A stretch of 55,124 nt of DNA from Bacteroidales bacterium (GTDB lineage: Bacteria; Bacteroidota; Bacteroidia; Bacteroidales; UBA932): assembly GCA_024398105.1 (NCBI GenBank), contig JAKSJP010000016.1, forward strand, positions 1 to 55,124, in the 5' to 3' direction. Shown here piece after piece: positions 16,383-25,330 of this stretch. Position 1 is the stretch's first letter, and every line of letters starts with the position of its first letter. Under the pieces are notes generated by a model. It saw nothing but the letters and a program-made list of their open reading frames with translations, did no database searches and was not told the DNA's origin. The translations under genes were made by a program, and so were the position numbers.

Positions 16383-17780
16383 ATGTTCGCAAAAGAAACA
16401 TACATCCGCAGACGTGCCCAGCTCAAGAAGGACATGGGCAAGGGACTTCTTCTTTTCCTCGGTAACGAGGAGGCCCCTATGAACTATCTTGACAACACCT
16501 ATCCATTCCGTCAGGACAGTTCTTTCCTCTATTTCTTCGGTCTCAGCTACGCTTCTCTTGCAGCAGTGATCGACATCGACGAGGACAAGGAGATAATCTT
16601 CGGCAATGAGCTCACCATCGACGATATCGTATGGCAGGGCACACAGCCTACACTCAAGGAGAAGAGTTCTCTCGTGGGAGTCCAGGAGACTCTCCCTATG
16701 TCAGAGCTCAGGAACTATCTGGCAAAGGCTCAGTCAAAGGGTCAGAAGATCCATTTCCTCAATCCATACAGAGGCGACCACAAAGTAATGCTTCACGAGC
16801 TTCTCGGCGTCGCAACGGCTGAGATTCCTTCAGCGGCGTCCCTCGAGTTCACAAAGGCCATCATCAAGCAGCGTAACTATAAGAGCGCCGAGGAGATCGC
16901 CGAGATCGAGAAGGCTGTGGACATCAGTACAAGGATGCATCTCCAGGCATACAAGATGATCAAGCCGGGCATGCATGAGGCTGAGGTCGCAGCTGCGATC
17001 CTCAAGATCGCGAACGAGCAGGAAGGCACATGCCTCTCATTCCCTACGATCGCTACGATCGAAGGCCAGGTGCTTCACAACCATGGCTTCATCCATACCG
17101 CGAAGGCAGGCGACCTTTTCCTCGTGGATGCAGGCGCAGAGAGCGCTGAGCACTATGCAGGTGACCTTTCTTCTACTTTCCCAGTAAGCGACAACTTCAC
17201 AGAGAAGCAGGCGCTCATCTACAACATCCATCTCGAGAGCTTCAAGGCTGCGGTCGACACGCTCGGAGTGGGCGTTCCTTTCCGTAAGGCACACATCGCG
17301 GCCGCTACAAAGATCGTGGAAGGCATGAAGGAGATCGGTCTCATGAAGGGCAATGCTGCAGATGCGGCTGAGAGCGGTGCATACGCAATCTTCTTCCCAT
17401 GTGGTCTCGGCCATATGATGGGCCTTGACGTGCATGACATGGAGAATCTCGGCGAGCAGTATGTAGGCTATGCGGAAGGCATGCAGAAGAGCACACAGTT
17501 CGGCTTCAAGTCCCTCCGTCTCGCACGTCCTCTCGAGCCAGGTTTCGTATTCACTGTCGAGCCAGGAATCTATTTCATGCCGGAGCTCATCGACAAGTGG
17601 CATGCGGAGAAGAAGTTCACCGAGTTCATCAACTATGACAAGATCGAGGAGTGGAAGGGCTTCTCAGGCCTCCGCAACGAGCTCGACTATGTCATCGAGG
17701 AGAACGGAGCAAGAATGCTCGGCTCTCTGAAGAAGCCTATGACCATCGAGGAAGTGCTCGCAGCAAAGAACATGGACTAA
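16383..17780 (+). CDS. pepP: Xaa-Pro aminopeptidase (aminopeptidase P, M24B)
   Basis: Removes the N-terminal residue from peptides whose second residue is proline, in the cytoplasm. The 465-residue protein has the AMP_N domain (about 1-140) and the pita-bread metallopeptidase domain with the expected dinuclear-metal ligands: Asp249 (VDAGAE), Asp261 (AGDLSSTFP), His344 (GLGHMMGLDVHD), Glu393 (TVEPGIYF) and Glu433 (LRNELDYVI). It has no signal peptide. Six bases after the tandem HExxH lipoprotein gene and 24 before hypD, so it belongs to the same transcript; X-Hyp bonds would be a logical substrate here. Confidence 0.93.
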   Translation: MFAKETYIRRRAQLKKDMGKGLLLFLGNEEAPMNYLDNTYPFRQDSSFLYFFGLSYASLAAVIDIDEDKEIIFGNELTIDDIVWQGTQPTLKEKSSLVGVQETLPMSELRNYLAKAQSKGQKIHFLNPYRGDHKVMLHELLGVATAEIPSAASLEFTKAIIKQRNYKSAEEIAEIEKAVDISTRMHLQAYKMIKPGMHEAEVAAAILKIANEQEGTCLSFPTIATIEGQVLHNHGFIHTAKAGDLFLVDAGAESAEHYAGDLSSTFPVSDNFTEKQALIYNIHLESFKAAVDTLGVGVPFRKAHIAAATKIVEGMKEIGLMKGNAADAAESGAYAIFFPCGLGHMMGLDVHDMENLGEQYVGYAEGMQKSTQFGFKSLRLARPLEPGFVFTVEPGIYFMPELIDKWHAEKKFTEFINYDKIEEWKGFSGLRNELDYVIEENGARMLGSLKKPMTIEEVLAAKNMD

Positions 17781-17804
17781 GCACATTACAAAAATTGAAT
17801 TGAA

Positions 17805-20207
17805 ATGAAGAACTTTCCTATAAAATACCCTCAGAACGACGGGGGAATGAACGACAGAGTCAAGAGACTCCATGCCGAGAGCCTTGAGACACCTGCTACT
17901 CTTACAATCGAGAGAGCATTGATCGAGACAGCGTTCTACAAGGAAAACTATGGCAAGTATCCGATCGCGATCCTCAGGGCGAAGAACTTCTATGAGATCT
18001 GCAGGAAGAGAACCATCTATATCGGCAAGGACGAGCTCATCGTCGGTGAGAGAGGACCGCTTCCAAAGGCTGTCCCTACATTCCCTGAGCTTACCTGCCA
18101 TTCTGTAGAGGACCTTCACGTCCTCAACGAGCGTGACCTCCAGCCGTATCTCATCAGCCAGGAGGACATCGATACCTACGAAAGGGAAGTGATTCCTTAC
18201 TGGGAGGGTAAGACCCAGCGCGAGAGAATCTTCAACCACGTGTCAAAGGAGTGGGAAGAGGCATACCATGCAGGTGTGTTCACTGAGTTCATGGAGCAGA
18301 GAGCCGCAGGCCATACTGCCATGGACGGAAAGATGTACCATGAAGGCCTTCTCGACGTGAAGAAGAGAATCGCTGCTGCAATCGCGGCCCTCGACTATAT
18401 CAATGACCCTGAGGCTACTGACAAGCAGCAGGAGCTCGAGGCAATGGAAATCTCATGCGATGCGGCAATCCTCCTCGCAGAGCGCCATGCCCAGCTTGCC
18501 GAAGAGATGGCAGCCAAGGAGTCTGACCCTCAGAGGAAGGCAGAGCTCGAGAAGATCGCGGATGTCTGCCACTGGGTACCTGCAAATGCCCCTAGGGATA
18601 TATGGGAGGCAATCCAGATGTACTGGTTCGTCCATCTCGGAACTGTCACCGAGCTCAATGGTTGGGACAGCATGAACCCTGGCCATATCGACCAGCACCT
18701 CTATCCTTTCTACCAGAAGGGCATCGAGGACGGTTCTCTCACCCGTGACAAGGCAAAGGAGCTTCTCTCTTGCCTGTGGGTCAAGTTCAACAACCAGCCG
18801 GCTCCTCCTAAGGTGGGAATCACCGCCAAGGAGTCAGGTACATACAACGACTTCACCAACATCAACATCGGTGGCGTAGACCGTGACGGCAATGCTGTAG
18901 CCAACGAGATCTCATACATCGTACTTGAGATCCAGGAAGAGCTCCATGAGCTCCAGCCAGGCCTCAGCGTACATATCGCAGAGGGAACTCCGGACGAGCT
19001 TCTCCATGCAGGCATCAAGGTCATCCGCCAGGGACATGGCTATCCTTCACTCTTCAATCCTGACACATATGTACAGGAGCTTGTGAACCAGGGCAAGTCT
19101 CTCGAGGACGCCCGTGAAGGCGGTTGCTCAGGCTGTATCGAGGTAGGTGCCTTCGGTAAGGAGGCTTACCTTCTCACAGGTTACCTCAATACTCCTAAGG
19201 TGCTCGAGATCACTCTCCACAACGGTATCGACCCTGAGACCGGAAAGAAGATCGGAATCGAGACCGGCGATCCTCGCCAGTTCAAGTCATACGAGGAACT
19301 CTATGATGCTTGGCACAGGCAGATGGTCTACTTCGTGAACCTCAAGCTCGGCGTCAACAACTACATCGAGAGGATGTTCTCACTCTACGCTCCAGCGACC
19401 TTCCTCAGCCTCTTCATCGACGACTGTATCGCAAAGGGCAAGGACTACTACAGCGGCGGCGCGAGATACAACACCACATACATCCAGTGTACCGGCCTCG
19501 GAACGATCACCGACTGCTTCACCACAATCAAGAAGCATGTCTTCGAGGATGGAAAATATACCATGGACCAGATCATCTCAGCCTGCGACAACAACTTCGA
19601 AGGCGAGGAGAAGATGAGGCAGTATATACGCAACCATACTCCGTTCTTCGGCAACGACGACGAGTATGCTGACACTATTGCCGTAAAAGTCTATGACGAC
19701 CTCGTGGCCGCCATAAAGAACCATCCTAACACCCGTGGCGGAAAGACCCAGCTCAATATGCTCAGTACGACCTGCCACAACTACTTCGGCTCTGTCTGCG
19801 GTGCAACTCCTAACGGACGTTTCGCACACTTCGCGATCAGCGACGGTACATCTCCTTCACATGGTTCAGACACCAACGGTCCTACCTCTGTCGTAAGATC
19901 GCTCGGCAAGCTCGACCAGACAAAGGGTGGCGGTACGCTTCTCAACGTACGCTTCCTCCCTTCTCTCCTCAAGAGGGACGAGGATGTGGCAAAGCTCGGT
20001 AAGCTCGTAAGGGAGTACTTCAAGCTGGGAGGCCACCATATCCAGTTCAACATCATTGATACTGAGACCCTCCTCGATGCGCAGAAGAATCCTGACAACT
20101 ACAAGGATCTCCTTGTCAGAGTCGCCGGCTACTCAGACTACTTCAACGACATGAGCTGCCAGCTCCAGAACGAGGTTATCGCAAGAACTGAAAACTCAGA
20201 GCTCTAG
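17805..20207 (+). CDS. hypD: trans-4-hydroxy-L-proline dehydratase (glycyl radical enzyme)
   Basis: Dehydrates trans-4-hydroxy-L-proline to (S)-1-pyrroline-5-carboxylate by glycyl-radical chemistry; oxygen-sensitive and cytoplasmic. The 800-residue protein has the PFL-like domain and a C-terminal radical loop RVAGYSDYF with Gly775. The thiyl Cys444 and base Glu446 lie in SGCIEVGAFGKEAY. From memory of the characterised Clostridioides difficile HypD (F152, H160, S334, D339, F340, C434, E436, Y450, T645, G765), every residue is present here at +10: F162, H170, S344, D349, F350, C444, E446, Y460, T655, G775. That constant offset separates it from choline, glycerol and propanediol relatives. Its activase gene follows 7 bases later. 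Confidence 0.95.
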   Translation: MKNFPIKYPQNDGGMNDRVKRLHAESLETPATLTIERALIETAFYKENYGKYPIAILRAKNFYEICRKRTIYIGKDELIVGERGPLPKAVPTFPELTCHSVEDLHVLNERDLQPYLISQEDIDTYEREVIPYWEGKTQRERIFNHVSKEWEEAYHAGVFTEFMEQRAAGHTAMDGKMYHEGLLDVKKRIAAAIAALDYINDPEATDKQQELEAMEISCDAAILLAERHAQLAEEMAAKESDPQRKAELEKIADVCHWVPANAPRDIWEAIQMYWFVHLGTVTELNGWDSMNPGHIDQHLYPFYQKGIEDGSLTRDKAKELLSCLWVKFNNQPAPPKVGITAKESGTYNDFTNINIGGVDRDGNAVANEISYIVLEIQEELHELQPGLSVHIAEGTPDELLHAGIKVIRQGHGYPSLFNPDTYVQELVNQGKSLEDAREGGCSGCIEVGAFGKEAYLLTGYLNTPKVLEITLHNGIDPETGKKIGIETGDPRQFKSYEELYDAWHRQMVYFVNLKLGVNNYIERMFSLYAPATFLSLFIDDCIAKGKDYYSGGARYNTTYIQCTGLGTITDCFTTIKKHVFEDGKYTMDQIISACDNNFEGEEKMRQYIRNHTPFFGNDDEYADTIAVKVYDDLVAAIKNHPNTRGGKTQLNMLSTTCHNYFGSVCGATPNGRFAHFAISDGTSPSHGSDTNGPTSVVRSLGKLDQTKGGGTLLNVRFLPSLLKRDEDVAKLGKLVREYFKLGGHHIQFNIIDTETLLDAQKNPDNYKDLLVRVAGYSDYFNDMSCQLQNEVIARTENSEL

Positions 20208-20214
20208 TCAAGGA

Positions 20215-21123
20215 ATGAACCTGATATTCGATATCAAGCGTTTCGCAATGAATGATGGTCCGGGAATCCGGACCACCATTTTTCTAAAAGGCTGCCCGCT
20301 CAGATGCGTCTGGTGCCACAATCCCGAGAGCTGGTCCCTCGACATGCAGAAGTCCTATAAGAAGAACAAATGCATAGGATGCCACAGCTGTGTCGATGCC
20401 TGCCCTCAGGGAGCCATCACCCTCACCAAGGACGGCATCATGCCTACTGCCAACCCATGCATCGCTTGTGGAAAGTGTGCTGAGGAATGTCCGACGCTTG
20501 CTCTTGAGATGACCGGCAAGGAGTGGAAGATGGACGAGCTGATGAAGGTCGTCGAGAAGGAGCGCGGAATGATGGTGGACAGCGGAGGAGGTGTCACGCT
20601 CTGCGGAGGCGAACCCCTCATGCAGCCGGCTTATTGCGTCGAGCTTCTCAAGGAGCTTGGACGCAGGGGATTCCACAGGGCAGTCGACACGACTCTGTTT
20701 GCTGCACCTGCGATTGTCAGGGAAGTGGCTGAAAACTGTGAGCTCTTCCTGGTCGACCTTAAGGTGATGGATTCAGAGAAGCATAAGTTCTGGACAGGAG
20801 TGCCGAACGAGCGCATACTTGAGAACATAAGGCTCATCTCCGAGCTCGGCTGCAGGTACTGGATCCGTATCCCCCTCATCAATGAGGTCAATGCGGACGA
20901 GGCCAACATCGAGGCTTCCGCAGCTTTCCTCGAGTCACTTCCTGTGAAACCGGAGATGGTCAACCTGCTGCCTTACCATGATGTCGGCAAGGGCAAGCAC
21001 GAGAGGCAGTGGACGGAGTACAATCCTGAGCATTACCAGATGACGACACCTTCCGTCGAGGATCAGGAACGAGCTGTAGCCCAGTTCAAGAACCATGGGC
21101 TTGATGCTAAGATAGGGGGGTAA
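20215..21123 (+). CDS. Radical-SAM glycyl radical enzyme activase for HypD
   Basis: Installs the glycyl radical on HypD using S-adenosylmethionine and a [4Fe-4S] cluster. The 302-residue protein has the radical-SAM triad CPLRCVWC (Cys27, 31, 34) and an inserted ferredoxin-like domain with two more cluster motifs, CIGCHSCVDACP (53-63) and CIACGKCAEECP (82-92), as in the activases of non-PFL glycyl radical enzymes. The SAM-binding GGG(V)TLCGGEP segment follows. It begins with the usual IFDIKRFAMNDGPGIRTT. It is the last gene of the operon. Confidence 0.95.
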   Translation: MNLIFDIKRFAMNDGPGIRTTIFLKGCPLRCVWCHNPESWSLDMQKSYKKNKCIGCHSCVDACPQGAITLTKDGIMPTANPCIACGKCAEECPTLALEMTGKEWKMDELMKVVEKERGMMVDSGGGVTLCGGEPLMQPAYCVELLKELGRRGFHRAVDTTLFAAPAIVREVAENCELFLVDLKVMDSEKHKFWTGVPNERILENIRLISELGCRYWIRIPLINEVNADEANIEASAAFLESLPVKPEMVNLLPYHDVGKGKHERQWTEYNPEHYQMTTPSVEDQERAVAQFKNHGLDAKIGG

Positions 21124-21215
21124 ATGGTTCGTTGTGTCATATGATATCGAAATCATAGAGCAGATCAGCATTCTTCCTGTCCTGCCTTCATTCAGATGGA
21201 AGGTGAGTCAGGAGG

Positions 21216-21986
21216 TTACTGATCTTTCAGTAGTCTGATGTGTGTGGCGCCATTCAGGTGCCTGCCATCCGCTAATCCGATATCCACATAGAAGTCTGTC
21301 TCGACTGGGACTTCCGGAGGTGTACCAGTAAAATGGAAAAGATAGTATGGGAGGATCAACGGATGATACGCAAGGTATTCATTGATACTAAGTTTCCCTA
21401 CTGGACCTAAGAATTGCTTTTCATTGGTAATCAGGGCACGTCTGCAGAAAAGTTCAAAATGATCGGCAAGATTTGCACCGGGTTCTAATCCGAATAGTGT
21501 GTGGCTGGACGTGATTGAAATGGACAGGCATTCGTCGGTTCTATATTCGTATGGTACTGGGTATATACGTTTCGATTGAAGAGAGAGCTCATCCTCATCT
21601 AAATCGTCATTTTTATATATAGAATAGCCTTCGAGTTTTAAGTGTCGTTCTATCTGGTCTTCTATGACAGGATCACCAGGAATCCGATATCGTTTGAGAA
21701 ACTTTCCATTACTGAAGATGTTGATTATTTCTTCTGCACAATTCACATCACATCTGATCAGATAGTCGCTGACGGGAGCCTCGGTAACATTCATCTCCAT
21801 TGACCCTGCATCGTCCTCACTTATTACCCCAGTGTCGCTTTCGACACTGATGAAATTACATTCTCTATTACAGAGCCAGAATCCTGAAACGTGACCACAA
21901 TCACAACTAAACTCTTCTGGTTCTTTCATACATGATGAAAGGATTATCAAAGAAAGGATTGACAGTATATACCTATTCAAAATCAT
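21216..21986 (-). CDS. Cysteine-rich lipoprotein of unknown function, AT-rich
   Basis: A 256-residue predicted lipoprotein (lipobox LSSC, Cys19) that I do not recognise. After the anchor Cys it has a short cysteine-rich stretch (CDCGH ... C ... C, residues about 28-43) followed by alternating polar and hydrophobic segments without a catalytic motif I can identify. The gene is visibly AT-richer than its neighbours and uses codons such as ATA, TTA and AGA that neighbours avoid, suggesting a different origin. It faces the hypD operon convergently with 92 bases between, and has its own -7 promoter element. Confidence 0.75.
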   Translation of the reverse strand: MILNRYILSILSLIILSSCMKEPEEFSCDCGHVSGFWLCNRECNFISVESDTGVISEDDAGSMEMNVTEAPVSDYLIRCDVNCAEEIINIFSNGKFLKRYRIPGDPVIEDQIERHLKLEGYSIYKNDDLDEDELSLQSKRIYPVPYEYRTDECLSISITSSHTLFGLEPGANLADHFELFCRRALITNEKQFLGPVGKLSINEYLAYHPLILPYYLFHFTGTPPEVPVETDFYVDIGLADGRHLNGATHIRLLKDQ

Positions 21987-22016
21987 GGCAGACTAAAACA
22001 ATATTTCCTCCACAGT

Positions 22017-22024
22017 CAAATATA
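22017..22024 (-). promoter_or_regulatory. -7 element of the AT-rich lipoprotein gene
   Basis: On the minus strand TATATTTG matches TAnnTTTG exactly, 31 bases before the start codon at 21986. No TTTG is found at the ideal spacing. The surrounding 21987-22109 region is AT-rich with no gene. Confidence 0.45.
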
Positions 22025-22109
22025 AACAATATTTCACAATATTCATTATTTGTCAGATAGCTGAGAGACTTGGATGACCTATTGTTCAGTTTCCAGTCGA
22101 TCTTTGCAA

Positions 22110-23033
22110 TCATCTATCTGTCCTCTCAGCTGCCGCCTTCGAAGAATTGACTATCGCAACGCCACCGAACACGAGCACGATAGCGAGGGCTTTCTCCCAG
22201 GTAAGTGTGTCGATGCCGCTGATGATGCTGATCACTACTGCGATGATCGGCTGTACGTAGTTGTACATCGAGACGAGCGTCGGACGCAGATTCTGCTGGC
22301 CGATGGGAATCAGGAAGTACGATACGAAAGTTGCGAGAATGACAAGATACGCAATCTCTCCCACCAGCTTGAGGTCAAGTGCTGCGGTATCGATCGACAG
22401 GAAACTTGGCAGAGATATCGGCAGGGATACTATGGCGCTGAAGAGGAACATCCACTTCATGAAGGTGACCACGCTGTATTTCCTGATGAGCGGCCTGAAG
22501 ATTCCAAGGTAGGTCGAGAAGCTGAGGATGTTGACGAACAGCAGGAAAAGTCCCATTGGCTCGCTGCCTCCGACCGCCTTCCCTTTTCCGATCGCCAGTG
22601 ATGTGAAGATCAGGGTCAGGACGCCGACAAGGCTCATTCCGACACCTGCCGCCTTCTTTCCGCTGATCGGTTCCTTGATGAAGATCGCTGCGATTATCAT
22701 GGTCATGACAGGCCCCAGCGCACTTACGATCGAGGCGTCGATGGAACTTGCCATGGTAATGGCGATAAGAAATGAATACTGGGTCGATACAAGACCTATC
22801 ATCGCGGCTATGAATATCTTCCATAGGTCTTTCCTGTCGACTTCCTCCTTAGGCATGAAAAGGCCTGTGGTCCAGAACGCCAGGGCCGCGAAGCACATCC
22901 TGATGCCCAGGAGCGCTGCCGGCGGAACGACAGACGCGTTCGCAATGTCCTTGCAGAAAACAATGTTAAGTCCGAAGATCGTATAGGCTGTCGCACTTGC
23001 GAGATGGCCTTTCAGTTTGTTGTCCTTGTTCAT
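22110..23033 (-). CDS. EamA/DMT-superfamily transporter
   Basis: A 307-residue inner-membrane protein with about ten hydrophobic segments in two homologous EamA halves (first half ends near GPVMTMIIAAIFIKEPISG, second near YNYVQPIIAVVISIISGIDTLTWEKA), the standard drug/metabolite exporter layout. Family members export amino acids, nucleosides or drugs; no substrate can be assigned. It is 25 bases downstream of the UvrA-like gene and shares its direction with purA, so the three are probably co-transcribed. Confidence 0.9.
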   Translation of the reverse strand: MNKDNKLKGHLASATAYTIFGLNIVFCKDIANASVVPPAALLGIRMCFAALAFWTTGLFMPKEEVDRKDLWKIFIAAMIGLVSTQYSFLIAITMASSIDASIVSALGPVMTMIIAAIFIKEPISGKKAAGVGMSLVGVLTLIFTSLAIGKGKAVGGSEPMGLFLLFVNILSFSTYLGIFRPLIRKYSVVTFMKWMFLFSAIVSLPISLPSFLSIDTAALDLKLVGEIAYLVILATFVSYFLIPIGQQNLRPTLVSMYNYVQPIIAVVISIISGIDTLTWEKALAIVLVFGGVAIVNSSKAAAERTDR

Positions 23034-23058
23034 TTCGTCTGGGATGGGGACTCCCGTT

Positions 23059-25320
23059 TTACATATATTCAGCCGTCATCGAATCCTTGTCCATGGCAAG
23101 TTCCTCCGGTGTGCCGCAGAAGGTGACCGTGCCGCCGTTCTCACCAGCGCCCGGACCTAGCTCGATGACATAGTCGGCCGACTTGATGACGTCGATGTTA
23201 TGCTCTATCAGCCAGACCGTGTTGCCATGGTCCACCATCTTGTCGAAGACCCCGAGTATATGTCGGACATCCTTGACATGGAGGCCGTCGGTCGGCTCGT
23301 CAATTACGAATATCTTGCCCTTCTCGCCCAGGTACGAAGCCAGTTTGAGACGCTGAAGCTCGCCGCCGGAAAGGGTGGATAGGGCCTGGTTCAGATGGAG
23401 ATAGCCGAGCCCGACGTCCATCATCGGTCTGAGTTTCTCCTCGATCATGGTACCCTGGAAGAAGGCCGATGCCAGGCGGACGCTGAGGTCCATCACCTGG
23501 GCTATGTTCAGTTCCTCACCTGTCACGTCGCTCTTGATCGTGTATTTCAGGGCCTCGGGAGAGTATCGCAGGCCGCCGCAGGCTTCGCAGACGGTCTCGA
23601 TGTCGTCCATGAAGGCCATCTCAGAGACGATCACGCCTTTTCCTCCGCAGACAGGACACGCTCCCTTTCCGTTGAAAGTGAAGTATTCCTCCTTCATCCT
23701 GTGCTTCCTGGCGAAGATCTTCCTGATGTCCGGAGCGACGTCCATATATGTCGCAGGAGTCGAGCGCAGGCTCACTCCTATGTTCTTCTGGCTGATGTAG
23801 ACCACTTCTTCGCACTTGGACATCTCGCTGCGGAAACACTCCATCAGGGAGCTCTTTCCAGAACCTGCGACTCCTGCTACGACTCCGAATACGCCCAGAG
23901 GAATGTCTACGCTGATGCCTTTGAGATTGTGGAGGGTCGCGTTGCCGATGTGGAAGACAGATGATGGCTTGCGTGGTGAAGCCTTGAGAGGAGAGTCCTC
24001 CTGGAGCATCCTGCCTGTGTTGGTGTCGCTCCTGAGAAGTTCCTCGTAGCTTCCCTGGAACATTATCTCTCCACCGAGCAGGCCAGGGCCGGGACCCATG
24101 TCGACGATATGGTCGGCGATCTTTATCATCTCCTTGTGGTGCTCGACGAGGATGACGGTATTGCCGTGGTCCCTGAGCTTGCGGACAGACTGCTTCATCA
24201 GTTCGATGTCATGGTTGTGCAGTCCGACGCTTGGCTCGTCGAGGATATAGAGCACGTCTGCGAGTGAGGAGTTGATGTACTTGGCGATCTTGCAGCGCTG
24301 GGCCTCGCCTCCGGAGAGGGTGCCCACAGGACGGCTGAGGCTGAGGTATCCAAGTCCTATCTCCTCAAGTGCAGTGAGCCTTTCGCCTATGGCGTTCTTG
24401 AGGTCGACGGCGAGCGGATCGCTGATGCTGCGCACCCATTCGCTGAGCTTGGTGATCGAGAGGTCGCAGACCTCGGCTATGTTCTTGCCTTCGATCAGGC
24501 AGGAGAGTATCTTGCTGTTGAGACGGGTTCCTCCGCAGTCGGGGCAGGTGCCCATTGTAAGCATCGGGTTGAGGACTGCTGCGTGGAGCAGACCTTCCTC
24601 GGAGTTGATGATGCTTCGGTACATGCGGGGGATGAGCCCCTCGTACTTGGCTGTCTTAGGCCAGTTCGACGGCGGGTTCTTCAGCTTTATCTGAGGGCTG
24701 TTGAGGAAAAGGTCGAGTTCCTCAGGGGAGTAGTCCCTGATCTTCTTGTCGAGGTCGAACAGACCGCTGTGGGCGTATCTGATCCATCTCCAGCCTCCTT
24801 TGCCGAAGGCGATGTAGTGGATAGTGTCCTCGTCGTTGAGGCTCTTGTCGAAATCCACCAGCTTGTGGATGTCCAGCTCCCTTATCTCTCCGAGGCCGGA
24901 GCAGCGAGGACAGCAGCCCTGAGGATTGTTGAAGCTGAAGGTGTCCGAATATCCTACGAAAGGCTTTCCGACACGCGAGAAGAGCAGCCTTATGAGAGCA
25001 TAGATGTCAGTGTAGGTTCCGACCGTGGAACGTGAGTTCTGGGCCGGTTTCTTCTGGTCGATGACGATCGCTATAGGAAGTCCCTCGATGCTCTCTACGT
25101 GGGGACGTCCGTATTTGGGAAGGTATTGCTGCACAAAAGTCGGGAAGGTGTCATTCAACTCCCTTCTCGACTTTGCAGCTATTGTATCCAGGACCAGCGA
25201 ACTCTTTCCGGAGCCTGAGACTCCTGTGAAGACTGTAATCTTGTACTTTGGGATGTCGAGGGAGACATTCCTGAGATTGTTCTCGCTCGCACCCCTTACG
25301 ATGATCCTGTCGGTTATCAT
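23059..25320 (-). CDS. Short UvrA paralogue (class II UvrA-like ABC ATPase)
   Basis: A 753-residue UvrA-like protein with two ABC ATPase units: Walker A GVSGSGKSS and GVAGSGKSS, signatures LSGGEAQR and LSGGELQR, and zinc-finger pairs CPRCSG, CPDCGG, CPVCGG and CEACGG. Canonical UvrA is about 940 residues and has a UvrB-binding domain after the first Walker A; this protein is about 190 shorter there. Such short forms (the DrrC-like group) are linked to tolerance of DNA-intercalating drugs rather than core excision repair. It lies 10 bases after purA and before a DMT exporter, a pairing that suits drug or toxic-metabolite tolerance. Confidence 0.92.
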   Translation of the reverse strand: MITDRIIVRGASENNLRNVSLDIPKYKITVFTGVSGSGKSSLVLDTIAAKSRRELNDTFPTFVQQYLPKYGRPHVESIEGLPIAIVIDQKKPAQNSRSTVGTYTDIYALIRLLFSRVGKPFVGYSDTFSFNNPQGCCPRCSGLGEIRELDIHKLVDFDKSLNDEDTIHYIAFGKGGWRWIRYAHSGLFDLDKKIRDYSPEELDLFLNSPQIKLKNPPSNWPKTAKYEGLIPRMYRSIINSEEGLLHAAVLNPMLTMGTCPDCGGTRLNSKILSCLIEGKNIAEVCDLSITKLSEWVRSISDPLAVDLKNAIGERLTALEEIGLGYLSLSRPVGTLSGGEAQRCKIAKYINSSLADVLYILDEPSVGLHNHDIELMKQSVRKLRDHGNTVILVEHHKEMIKIADHIVDMGPGPGLLGGEIMFQGSYEELLRSDTNTGRMLQEDSPLKASPRKPSSVFHIGNATLHNLKGISVDIPLGVFGVVAGVAGSGKSSLMECFRSEMSKCEEVVYISQKNIGVSLRSTPATYMDVAPDIRKIFARKHRMKEEYFTFNGKGACPVCGGKGVIVSEMAFMDDIETVCEACGGLRYSPEALKYTIKSDVTGEELNIAQVMDLSVRLASAFFQGTMIEEKLRPMMDVGLGYLHLNQALSTLSGGELQRLKLASYLGEKGKIFVIDEPTDGLHVKDVRHILGVFDKMVDHGNTVWLIEHNIDVIKSADYVIELGPGAGENGGTVTFCGTPEELAMDKDSMTAEYM

Positions 25321-25330
25321 TCTTTCCGGA

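Noticed and set aside
17805-20207. Pyruvate formate-lyase annotation for the glycyl-radical enzyme
   Set aside because: PFL has two adjacent active-site cysteines and a different activase without extra ferredoxin clusters; here a single C-x-E motif and the Hyp-binding residues are found.
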